DNA from: Berberis thunbergii
Taxonomy: Eukaryota > Streptophyta > Magnoliopsida > Ranunculales > Berberidaceae
Direction of reading: 5' to 3'
DNA: 64,000 nt
Assembly: GCA_003290165.1 (NCBI GenBank)
Contig: QNQO01008303.1
Location: 1 to 64,000, forward strand
The position numbers were made by a program, and so were the translations under genes. This document shows, one piece after another, positions 35,931 to 49,100 of this stretch (positions are counted from its first letter, which is position 1; every line of letters begins with the position of its first letter). The notes beneath the pieces were generated by a model. That model ran no database searches. It was not told where the DNA came from and saw only the letters and a program-made list of their open reading frames with translations.

Positions 35931-37135
35931 CTAAATATGTTTCAATACCTCCAACCTCATTCTGCAGCCAAAGTTGTTTGAGGTTGGAACTTCCATAAGC
36001 AATGTTGAAATGATAATTAACAAGAATTCGCTGAAGTACATAGAAACTCTTTCCATGAATGCTACTGTAACTTTACGTCTAAAAATCGGGAGAACCATGA
36101 TATTTAGCTTCTTATTTTAGGGTTCAACCAAGATTTAGTGATTAGTATATAAACGGAATCTCATGCATTTACAAATGGAAGACTATCTTAAAGCGAATAA
36201 GCTACAGTTTGAGTTATTGCTGCCTCAACTCAGTCTGTTGAAATACAAAGCCTGCAAGGATACGACATTGACACCAAGTTTATCAAGTTGCTGATGGGGT
36301 TTATGGAATAACTTTGGAAATTAGATTTGAATTATCTTCCAAACAGGCGCAAAGAATTTGCCATAGATGCAGTGATTGAGACAATATGGTAGGCTAAGAA
36401 TGATACGGGGTTTCAAAACAAACAACTAACATCATGCAACTAGCGAAAATAACTTGTGGAAAAATTGGAATAGTTGAGACTTAGCACCCAACTCCGAATT
36501 TGATACAGCAACAGAACAATACAAAATGAGCCAACTTGACGACTGCCACACTGGAGAAAATAATTGGAGGGAAAACATAAACATGCACTTTGATTTTTGC
36601 TAATGAAGGTTTCTCTTACAGCGGCCACAGGTGAAGGTTTGGTGGTGGTAACTGTAAAACTCAATGGGAGATAATAAGAGTTGGAGAAGATGGAAAGTGG
36701 AGAAAGGCGGATATTTGGAGGTCACATGCCCCGTGTTATTAAGACGGACTAAACACGGGATTATGACCTTTCTCATACACCATCATGAAGAGATCACCCA
36801 AGCTTCTTGTGCCAATCTCTTTTTGCTTTTAAATTCCGACATCCTTTTGCTCGGCAATGGCAAGTTTTATTTTTTGTTTTTTAAAGAATTTAATGGTGTG
36901 GCCCATGCCTCGCAACTTTGTTCAATTGATTTAATTGAAGGTTGATTCTAACACACGCAAAAAAAAAAATTGTTGTTAATTGCGAATGGTCGGTAAGTGT
37001 ACAACGGCTAGAAAAATGGTTAATTTGTGGAGATTTCAACAGGCACATCTCATCTTAAATATTCAGCGTCTACCATAAGACGTTATTAGGGGTAATTGAA
37101 TAAGTCTGCACACTAAAATTCCTACATGCAATAGC
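35931..37135. other. Intergenic plus 3' UTR of the peptidase gene
   Basis: The upper part just below 37136 must include the 3' untranslated region of the oligopeptidase gene. A 93-codon plus frame at 36664-36945 has no known domain. Confidence 0.4.
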
Positions 37136-40100
37136 TCAACTAGACACGGCAACCTGTAACAACCCATTGTGCCTGAGTAGTGCCTCGGGGGAAGGCTCGC
37201 GGCCTCGGAATTCCACAAAAACCTGGAAGAAACAGAGACAATTATCTTGAGTGGTTGAGGATGCAAATGACAAGCGACAATTTTCAAGGGAACTTCATTG
37301 TCTTACCTCTTGTGGTGCTTTACCACCTCCAAGGGCAAGAATGGTTTCTCGGAACCTTTGACCAGTTTCTTTGACTGCCTGTTAGATATGATGGAAAAAC
37401 ATATCTTTCATGCCAATCATGAATGCAATGAGAACAAGGTCTTTTTAGAAGTTGAAATATATATAAGCCAATCATATTTCATGCCTTAACACATATAACC
37501 GAGACAATCATTGCTCTCTCGACCAAGTTACACCAAGTATTAAGGGGTGGGTGTCTGTTTACCACATTGACAAGTACTTGAGCAATAGCTTGTTATACAC
37601 ATTTAAAGTTAACATATGTGGCCCAAGTGGGAGATTGTTCAAAAAATCCAATAATGTGGGCACACATATATAATATAATGTGTATTGCTATCTTAAAGTG
37701 TAGTCCATCTAATATGTGATCTAATAGAGGTGTTGGACTATAAGGTATTATTAAATAATATGGTGTAAATGAAGATGTAATTTCTTATTCAATGAGGGGC
37801 AGAATTGGAAATTCACAGCCCATAAGTTATAGAGTTATGACTTACGAGCATTATAAATACGGGTTGGTCCCCGATTAAGCGTTGTGCGAAAAAGATAATT
37901 TTCTATATTGTTTCTGTATCCTCTCAACAAAGATTCTAAAGTTATATGCTTGAATCAATCGAAAGTCCAACTTATCACAATCAAAAGGGAAATCGCTATG
38001 GATCAAGGTATGTTTTATTATTCTTTTGTTTCCATTGAATCAACTAGAGTTTTAAGTTATTTGGTTATATTCTACAATTGGTATTGACATGGCAATTTAC
38101 AACCATACTAGGTGCTATGTTGTTTCTTCTAATGATTTTAGGGGTAGAAATCGTGAACAGGACTTAAGTGGCCACAAGCAACAGTACCAAGTTTTTATTT
38201 AAGCTCTTGTAAGTTCATATAACCATGTAAACAAGCCATTTTTTCAGGACTCCAACAAGTGACGCAAAAGAAACACTCCTGTTCAACCTAGAGAAACAGT
38301 TCTTTCAACTCTTTTGTAATTGTTTCTCTTTGAATAAATGGCACGCAAGTTTCATTGTGTAACCCTTTTTACTTTTAATATGGAAAGGCATTCCATGGAC
38401 AATTCTAGAGTTAAAACACATTGAGTGGCACGTACCTTTTCATTATCCAGCCCAGCATCCTCAAATGCCGAGAATGCATCAGCAGATAATACCTCTGCCC
38501 ACTGCAAAATTCAAATGAAGTTTCAGAAGCTCAATAATGTGACATCAAACACAGACGGCATCCTCAAATGTTGAGCTGCCCAAGGAAATCTTCACAAGGA
38601 GTTTCAGAAGCTAAATAGTCTCACACACCATCACAAACCAATAACCACTTTCCTACAAATTGCATTGTGAACATAGTTAAATATTCCATTTTGAAGACTG
38701 GTCATCAGCCATTGCTACCTTACCTAAACAGTACTTATCCTCTTCTTTTTAAAAAAAAAAGATAATATTTTTCTTTTTAAATGATTATAGCCCATTAAGT
38801 CAAATTTTGTTTTTCAAATGTTTTAGTCCAATATCACTTCTGCGAGCAAAACCCACACCCCGTTGTTTATATAAATGTAAAACTTAAAAAATTCATGGAA
38901 GATCAATATTTCTCAAAGGTTTCAAGACTAAAAAGGTCTTACATAGAGAACAAAACTTATCAACTCTAGATTACAAATGCAATCCATACTATTGATAAGA
39001 CACGTTGCATACATGTATAGATACATACATAACATACACAAATCTCAAGCTTCCCATGGTAATCATTGTCAAGTAAGAACTGATTTGAAGACATATCGAA
39101 AGTATCGTGAGTCCAATGAAACTCCTCGGTCACTGTTCTGGAGGGGATCCTATTTATTTAGATCTGATTTTTCAAAAGTTCTGTGGTTTTCTTCCTTTTA
39201 GAAAAGCACGAATCATACTAAGAAACTTAAATTTCAAGTCCCTATGAGCTGAGGCCACTGATGGTCCTTTTTAACAAAATTTCAACCTGATCTATGTGAA
39301 TTTTCATAGCAAGTTTCCTCACCTTAGATGTACTTGCTACTTAGAAAAGTCAATAACTGTAAATTGTGAGGATGAGCTCCTAATAGATCAACTCGTGAAA
39401 AAAAAAAATCTACTTGGAAACTTCTATCCCCATCAAAATGCATTCTGATGGAGAAGCAGACATGTTATTCTTCAACTCATGAAGCACTTTTCGTGGGCTC
39501 ACTACTATGTAAAAGTACTGATTCTTAGTGCGAATGAGAACAAAGGCACCAAAAATCAACAAGTTTCAAAATTTCTTAATACATGATAAAATAGCGCCTT
39601 GGTGGCGGCCTGCCCCAACGAAGGTATGAAGTCCTATGGCCTTGGTAGATCTTAATTTGAGTTTACCTATTTGACTTTCTTGTGAATATGACTTGGTTTG
39701 TTGTAAGTGCAGTCATATAGACGTGAGACAGATCATGAAGTTGAACCACCACAACACTTAGACAGTGAAGATGAAGAAGATGATGGGCTCGATTCTGGAG
39801 ACGATGAAGACCTTTGAACATTTCATTTTATGGAGAATCTTATGGTTGTTGTCTTTTAACTTGGTTTCAAGGTTTAGACTCTTTAGATTGTTGCTGACTT
39901 GCTGCTCTGATGTTTGATACTATGCGTATGAAATACGAATGCTTTGGATTTCACGTTTTAGTTAAATTTGTGTCAATTTAAATGATGTATATATGCAGCT
40001 TACAGAATTCCTTGATAAGGCTAAAAAAACCATGCCCAAGGTGCTAGTTGTGCAGGGCACTCTCCTCGCCTCACTTAGCACATGGGACGATAGCTCTTTA

Positions 40101-43100
40101 CTAATTTGTCCATTCTTAACGACATTTCAGGGTACAATAGTGAGTCACTTTCAATTCAGTACGTTAAGAACTAGCCATCATTCTAAGTGGCGTTCGTTTA
40201 GGTACTAAGATGAACAACTCTCTCCATCTATTTGCTTAGCGTTAACAATCCCTTTATTTGAAATAACACTCCTCCAACTAAACTGAGAACAAAAGGATGT
40301 CCTTTATGTCACACCAATTATGTCCACAAGAGTTCATCTTATATACTTTTGTATCTTAGTGCATTACGAGAGGATTAACAGCTTCATCTGAGAAATGAAG
40401 CATCGGTCCTACAAGAAGAATAAAATGGGAAAAGTAGAGAGAGAGTAGGTACCTTGTAACTGTAGTATCCAGCTGCGTACCCACCTGATATGCAGACAAG
40501 TTTAAAAAGCGAACATTACCATATAAGAATGTAAAACCTAGAACGAGTGAAAAAATATTAGATCCCAAGATGTTCAATTATCCAAACCTGCAAAGATGTG
40601 GCTGAAACTACAGAGGAACCTGTCCTCAGGCAATGGAGGGATAACTTGAGTTTTTTCAGCTACTTTCTGATCAATGTCATAGATGGATTCTGATGCACCA
40701 GGAGCATACTTTGTATGCAGCTCCAAATCTAAACTTGCAAATCGTATCTGCAAAAGTTTGGAAACGCTAAGGGTAAGCATATTTATTACAGGTTAGTTAC
40801 AGCTTTAACTGATGGGATAGGTGAAACCCACACAAGACCCTAGTAGATTCTGCTGCCAATTGATCTAACTTCTTTATGATCAACAGGTGTGATATTTAAT
40901 GTTAGATCTTTGGAAAGACAATGATGGAAATATCGCCAATGAATGCCTATCAACTTCAACAGGTTTACCAATGCAAAAACAAAATGGAAAATTTGCATTC
41001 TTATGTTATAACATTCTGAAGAAAAACGATGAAACAAATGAAGAATACACAACATAATGGCCTTTGGAACCAGATCTCACTCATGAGCTCCATGGAGTAC
41101 AAAATATTTTGATTACGAAATCAAGAACAAGTAAAAGCAAAGTTCTATATCTGGACAGGAATTTCCATCAAGGAAAATACACCTAAGAATGTTGTGGGTA
41201 ATGAACACAATGCATTTGTCAAGTAGTCAGCACAACACTAAATTTACCTGACGTAAACTCAGTGAACCTGCGCGAAAAGTCCTTGCTGCAAGGAGCTTCA
41301 GATATATATCTTCAGGTAGAGTTTCACCAGTTTCATAGTGTTTTGCAATGCCCATGAGAGTGTCCCTGCAGCAAGCAAGGCGAAAGTTCTCATCCACAAA
41401 TAGTTTGATATATGTATATAGCCCGAGAGTTTGTCGAAAAAAGTAATATAAGTCATGATGGAGAGGGGAACGGATGGCTTCCTCACCATCCTCACAGTCA
41501 TATGGTACTAGTATCTGGAAAGTGGTTTCTAGTGTGGATTCCTTCCTTTCATCAAGGAGTGGAATCTGTTATAGGGACACAATTAGTTTCTGACGTGATA
41601 AATGGTTTTGATCATTTGTTCCTAAGGATGTGTTCCCGAGACTTTTCCCTTCTTGGGAGAGGGCATGTGCAAAACTTCTTATAATGACAGTAATAGGGTG
41701 GATGAAACCTTTGCGTGCTGTATGAGTGGGAAGAGGTTGAGGCCGAAAGCTTGACGGAATCTTTTGATTCAATGGTGTCGACTGATGATGTGGCCAGGTT
41801 ATGATGGTTATGGTCCAAAGGTGGATCCTTCTCAGTTTTTTCTTTCTGCAAGCGCTTGGTGGATGCTAGACTACCAATGGGGGTTAAAGGCAATTTCCTA
41901 CAATATGCTTTTATCTTTGGAAGCTCATGTGGACTCGCCTAGCCACAAAAGAGAGTGAAACTAGGGATCAATTTGTTTCTCTATTGCATATTGTCAGCTC
42001 TATATGGTCTCATTTTCTTCAAGCTTTTAGGGTGAAGTCGGCAATGATGACACCTATCGTCAATGTATTGCATAAGTAGAAATGTTATGCCCATTCAAAA
42101 GGCACAAAAGGGACTGTAGATATTGATTACCTATGTGATTGCTTAGGTAGTATGGTAAGAGAGAAACAAAAGGGTGTTTGAGATTTCACTATGGATCACA
42201 TTGAAATGGATAAAATGGGGTTTCATTAAAAAAAAAATTTCAATGGTGTTGGCATCCAGATTTTACTTTTACTTGGGTGCAGTTTATCATTTATGAGAAT
42301 TTGATAACTTCTTGTTACTGATTCATGGCAAAAAAAAAGTACTTGAATTAGAAAATACACCTTTGATAACACCAATTTTCCATGAATTGAGAAGGCAATT
42401 CAACAGCATCCCATTCTATTCCCCTGATGCCAGAAACTAGACCTTCATCTTCTTTGGTGAGCATATGCTGAAGTGCATGGCCAAACTCATGGAAGACTGT
42501 TTCAACCTGTAGGTACCAGCAAAAGAGCATGAAAGCAAAGATGTCACAATGCCTATGCAATTCAATAATGTAACGGATCCCTAGCCTTTATATATAACAT
42601 TGATCGTCATTTATAGGTAATCAAGTTTTTTATTATTTTTGTAGGGATTAACATTAAACTAATTATAAGGAGTTCAATAAAAATTGGAGAAAATCACAAT
42701 GTGATTTGATAGTGGAACAACTTATTCTAAGATGGTCTCAGCACCATTACTTTACATTTTATCCAATTTCAATTTCCACACAAAGATGATGATTTCAATA
42801 AACTTATTACTAAATTCACTGATCTTTCTGTTCAGTATAAGATTATTTATCCAGTTAGCAATATACACTGGATCTGGCTGTTTACAATTGGGTTTTTCAA
42901 TATGACCATTATTTAAAAATCCGCACTAATTTCTAACATGTTAAATCATGTATCTGATATTAACAGTTGACCATGTTAGTTTTTTTGATAGATCCCTGAT
43001 TTCTGGATATGAAAATATGACTAATATAAAACTAATGGAAGATATACCTCACGGAATGTCATAAGGCTTGGCTTGTTCCCTACTGGAGGTGTTTGATTGC

Positions 43101-46100
43101 ACACCATGTGAGCAACAGGCAACCTGGTAGAAGCACCATCACGTGCAAGCACACGGCTTCGAGCAAGAACCTCATCCATCCATGCCCCACCACGTTTTTC
43201 AGAAGGACGAGAATATGGATCAAAGTAGAAGTATGCAACTGCATTACCCAAAGAATCTTTGACACGATAAAATTTCACATCTTTGTTCCACACCTAGAAA
43301 ATAATAAAACAGAATATTACGACGAAAGAGCTAATGTAGCAAGCGCAAAAGAAACAAGGGTTTTATCTTTTATTTTTGTCTTTATTTATTTTGTTTTGGT
43401 ACAGATCAACAAATCAGATTTTTAAAAAAAATGTATATATATATAAAGGACAGACAGAGAGAGCAGTTAAACACATTACTGGAGCTAGGCCATCTGCTGG
43501 CTCAATATCAATTTCAAAGAGCGTCTTTGCAAGGCTAAAAAGGCCATCCATAACCTTTGGCAGTGAGAAATACTGTCTTAGATCTTCCTGTTCCAAAAAA
43601 TTAATATATAAATAACACATCAGGCCTCATTATAGAAAAGCATGGTCAAATCATAGTGCCCAAACATCTCACTCATATGGTAATGAAACCAGTGCTGATA
43701 CGAATCACAGGTTCAACATTGATAAGCAAAAGACTGTATCCACCTTTTTCCTCTGGTGCCCGTCCATATAAAATATGAAACCACTTCTTGATTATGGATA
43801 TGGGTTGACAATGTTACTGAAGCGTAAGTCGTACCGAAAATCGTAAAGAAAAAAAAAATCGAATTCGGATTAACATTGTGAATGCTAAGATTCAAATAGG
43901 ATTCATAATATTGCATAAAAATAAACCAGACAATCTGACATATTATGAATGTCAAATTGTCAGTATTTTGTTAATCAATATCAGTCAAGCTTTTTTTGAA
44001 GCAGCTAGAAATGCATGTAGTATATGTACATATCAGGTTCATCTTATCTAAATGAAAGTAAAATTTTAAACTATATCAAGTTTATGATATAAACAGGTTC
44101 ATCTTAATAAGTGAAAGTAGAAATTTGAAGTATATCAAACTAATGATATAAGTTCAGGTATTTAGAAATTTTTTATCAGCAAAACAAACCATATATTAAC
44201 TAAAACTCAGAACAACCTAATGACTGGAAAGTCACAAAAGATGGAGAAACAAAACTGAACAATTACAAGAAATTGTACCCTTTACTTTGGCCAGAGACTA
44301 GTAAGGTCAAGAAATAAACATTGAAGGGTTTGAAAGCCAAATGTCTCAAAAACCCAGGAACCCTGGCCCATTTAGAGTAGGGTTGTGAACACCACAACAA
44401 GAGTTTCCATTTTATTGGTTTATCTTCATATTAATATCATTACTCCAAAAATACTCTACAGCAGCAAAAGAGCGATGAAATATAAATGAGGTTCTGAACC
44501 TTGATGCAACTGATCAAGAAAAATCTGTTTTGTGCTTAATGGAGCTTGACAGCTCTGTTCAAGCTCTATAGAAACCTAGAGAGAATAAGGAAATATTAAA
44601 GAAACAGATAACAGGCATGTTTCAGAGAAATTTGAAATAAATTGAGTCTACCTCATTTATGTCATACTTGGACTCGCGAAGTCTCTCACTCCAAAAGCTC
44701 ATGTCCCAGTGGTTCAAATCATTAGCTTCAGTTGCCCCTTGATCTTTAGAGAACTTCTTCAGGTCTTCAATATCTACATGGCGCCAAAGAGCATATATTT
44801 ATTAGATTAGGCTTTTTCCAATCAGATAGACCTGTTGATGGAACAGAAGAGGTGCACATAGTAGGAAAGTAAATAAATTCTTGGACATTTACAAATCAGA
44901 AGCAAAAAAATATCTTGACGAAAAGGATTTCTTTTTAAGCAAAGAAATAACACAAAAAGTTTTATCTTTTTCAGTGATCTGGATAATGAATAGAAGGGTA
45001 TATGAGAGCAAAACCAAAAAAGTTGACCAGCTAAATACAACTATTAAAAAAACACAGAGGCTATGGGGTATCATGAAGGATCTTCCTTTTCGTGGATTTT
45101 TTTTTTACTCCTGAGCTAGTTTATTTTTGCCTTGATGAGGTATGTACTCAGGGTTCTGGTTGACTTGTGTCCAGTCTTTCTATATTAACACAAATACATT
45201 GCCAGTTGTTTTGCTGATCAAAAAATAATAAAAATGTAACGAAGTTTTAAACAAGAATAAGTATCTTGTATGGACAAGACCAGTTTCATCTAAAACATTT
45301 TTTTTATCAGAAAGTATTTCATTGAAAGAAAAAGCTAGCAATCTGTGGCGAAAAAAAACCACAAAAATCGAGACCAAAAGTATGCATCAAGTATTCTTAT
45401 TCCGCACTATGTCCCCCAAGTCAAACACACAAGACGAGAAATCAGTATCCTTAAATATATCCCAAATTCTGTGGGTTAATTCACCTAAAACAAAATTGTA
45501 TGTTTTTATTCACTTTCTGCTACAGAAAAGATGAAATTCAGCATGCTACCTTGAAGTGCAGGGTTCCAAGACGTGCTACGAAGCTTTTCTAAGAGCTCCT
45601 CTGCTTTGTCAACTGTAGCCATTTTCTTTGCCATGCTTACCTTAACATGATAAAAGATCCCTTCATGAGTTTGTGAAGAAGGATAATAACAATTTAGATG
45701 ATAGATGATACGTCATACCTCAGCGTAGTTACTGTAACCGAGAAGTTTAGCCTTCTCCAACCTGAGCTTCAAAATTCGCTCAATAATTGGTGTATTATCA
45801 AGTTCTCCACTAGAGGCACGGGTTACATAAGCTCGGTAGATTTCTTCACGCAAAGATCTGTTCCGAACATGTTGCATAACAGGGAGAAAGCTTGGAGCAT
45901 CCAATGTAATAAGCCATGGACCGTTCTCAGCAGTAGCATTTTCATGCCCCTAATAACATTAAATGAACAAAAGCTACCAATAAGAGAAGATTAAATAACA
46001 AATAACATTAAATAACATTTAAATGAACAAATAACATTTAAAGCTACCAATAACATTAAATGAACAAAAGCTACTAATAACAAATGCCCCTAATAACAAA

Positions 46101-49100
46101 AACCAGGCCAATGGTGTTATGGCCTAGTGGTTAGGGCTGTGTGGGTTTGTCCCCCACATCCTAGCTTTGAATCCCACCTGCGGCATGGTTACTTTCTAAT
46201 GGGTGTTGACCTATAGGTTGCCTGGTTGATAGGTTATGGGTTCCTTCAAAACCCAGCTCGCCTTCCCAAAAAAAAAAACAAAAAAAAAAACAACAACAAA
46301 TAGAAAATTAAATAAATAATAATAGTAATAAATAAGACCTCAAATAACATATAAAATGACACAATATGCACATGTTGCAGTTCTATATAAGATACCTTGG
46401 AAACTGCAGTCTGTGCAGCTAGACCAAGGGCTGTAGCGGGCATTCCATCAATATCCTTCTTATCTGTAATTAACTTTTCAAATTGTTTTGTTGCGTCCAA
46501 AACATTTTCTTCGAACTTTTGTGACAATTTTTTTAACTCCTGCATAACATCTCAAGTTCAAAGCAAGATGAAAACCAAAGAAAATGAAAAAGACTAGGAA
46601 GTCTATACAAAAAGAGTTGAACAAAAATAAACAAACAAATAAATAAACATGTCTTAATGATGCAATACATCAATACAACAACAAGATTTAATGTAGATTA
46701 TAATTGATGCTTATAGTTGGATCTTTGCATGGGAGGCGTCATGTAGTTTCTGGTATATTCACCGAACTTCCATTATTTGAAGATTTTTTAGTTGACCATT
46801 GTCTCAGCTAGATGACTTTGCAAATTAGGGGCATGAGTCTTGTCGAGTATTACTTGTTGAAATGGTCCTGATTGATTGGAAGCTTGGCCATCGGTAAGCT
46901 TAACAAAAGCGAAGATCATTTCTCTACATTGTCTCTTCTATGTGGCACAAGACTTTTAGTGACTATTTAGTATGTCCCCAAGTATGCTAGAACATAGGAA
47001 ATTATTCTTGGTTGAACACTCAATTATCTTTTAGATAATGGAATTTTTAGCCAGAGCCGACTAATAAAACATTATAAAATAGTATTAGTTTTTAGACAAG
47101 TAGGGCATCTAGAAAACCATTTCCAAATCTCTTAATTATTTTTAGACCTCCCCACAAGAAAACTATTGTCCTGATAAGTATTGAGGAGGGGGGGGGGGGG
47201 ATAAAAATGAAAGAGCGTTTTTTTATGAAGTGATAAAACATAAATATAATTAATGAGCAAGGAAAAACAAAGGAGAGGAGCTCTGCTTTGTGAAAGAGAG
47301 AATCACAGAAGCAGAGTTAAACCCAATTACAAATTGGACAACTTTCCCAACTAAGACTGATTGGTTGTTAAGGGTAAAATCCTCGCTCTAGATCAGTGTT
47401 CTAAAAATTGCTAGGTGGTAGGCAAGCGGCGATCAGGCGCCCAGAGGACTAGGCGGAGCCTAGGCGGTTTGTTATTATTATATTCTATAATTCATAATTT
47501 CTAAAAGTTAAGCATAATACCATAATAGTATATAAGTTACTTCCAATTCAATGCTAAGATACATATGGAAAATGTATTAAAAAAAGTCTTAATTTTTTAT
47601 TTATTTTAATAACCGAAAATAAAAAAATTAAAATTTTTTTTAAGAAATTTCAAAAACCCGCCCAGGTGGCCGCCTAGGCCGATTTTTAGAACATTGCTCT
47701 AGATAATCTTGCCAAGAGGGCCATGTTAATTAGGACCTTTATCTGTGCGGGCTTTCATTGATTCAGAGTCTAAATGGTTCTTCATCCCCAAAAGTGATAT
47801 GCTGGAATGTGTAAATTAAGACAACAGTAGGGCTCCTTCCTTGCAAGGTAAATGGTGTCAGGACATACTTGCTAATATATACAGTCTATAAGCATTTTGC
47901 CATTTTCTTTATCAATGTTTATGGTTTTCGATCCTATTTGCCTCTTCTTTGTTTCTTGTTTCTATAGTTGAAAATTATGCTAATTCTTTGTGCGTGCCTT
48001 TCACCTCTCACCCACTTATATTCACCTTCTTTGTTTCTAATGCAAGTGTTACATCCAGACAAAGTGATGGACCAACATTTGTTCAAAGAATGCCCATATT
48101 TATTGGCATTAACCTTTTCCCACAATCCATTTTCTTTCTTGCATACCTCCATACTCATTTCCCCATTAATGCCTTGTTCATGACACAAATAAGTCTCACT
48201 CCCACAATACTTTATCTTTGGGTTTGCAAATATCATAACACGCCATAAAAAAAATAATAATAAATAAATAAACAAATCATTTAGATCAATTGATTGATTT
48301 AATTAAGTATTGCATGGGAGGAACAACTGAGGTTGGTGGGACAAATCTTGTTGAGGGAGGGTTCGAAGAGGCAAATGTTGAGGTAATGACAATTCAAAGC
48401 CCTTTAAGGGCATATTCAACACGCCACAACCTTGTTGATGATGTATCCATTCCTTCATCATGGCATGATATTATAGAGAAAGAGAATGACATAGAGGCTC
48501 TTGTGAGCAAAGAGAGAAACAACATGATGGGAGGAATGAGGAGCCAACTCAAAGGAGGATCACTAGTGGTATTACCATTGGTGGTGCTAACCATATAAAG
48601 CAAAGGAAGAGGAAGAAAAAATTCGGAGGATCAGGTTAGGAATATTACTTGGATAGTTGAATGATTATTTGTTTATGTATTGTGAGTTTGTAACTATATG
48701 TATTTTATAAGTATTGCTACTTATCTAGGTAGTAGAGCAAAGGGGCAAGGAAACTGGAAAAGCAAAGCAACCAATGCATTTGGTTGATGAGGAAGATGAA
48801 AAATGGCCCGAGGTGTCAAGTGATGATGAGAAACATGATAGGATGGAAAAAGATAAGATATCATGATGATTCTCTTGAGGACCATACTAGTAGTAAAGAA
48901 GATGAAGAACTTGGAGAAGATTGATAACATATGAATACCTATCAATGTTTGACTATGTTATATGTTTTATTTTGCTATAAAGTAGACTTTATGACTAGTG
49001 CGTGATTATTTGTTTTAAGTTTTTTTTTAGACTTTACAGATATTGATGATGTGTGGTATGGCGGTATTAGACCTTTTGGTGACGACTTATAATTGTGTTA

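Noticed and set aside
46106..46190. A functional tRNA gene
   Set aside because: A and B boxes are present but the sequence does not fold into a full cloverleaf with a CCA-proximal stem, and it runs into a SINE body with an A tail.
47188..47200. Run of 13 G as a G-quadruplex or assembly error
   Set aside because: A single homopolymer in an intron, with no other G tracts nearby to support structure; polymerase slippage is enough.
48290..48927. A nested host gene in intron 4
   Set aside because: Coding-like pieces exist but there is no recognised domain or complete structure; left as unassigned.
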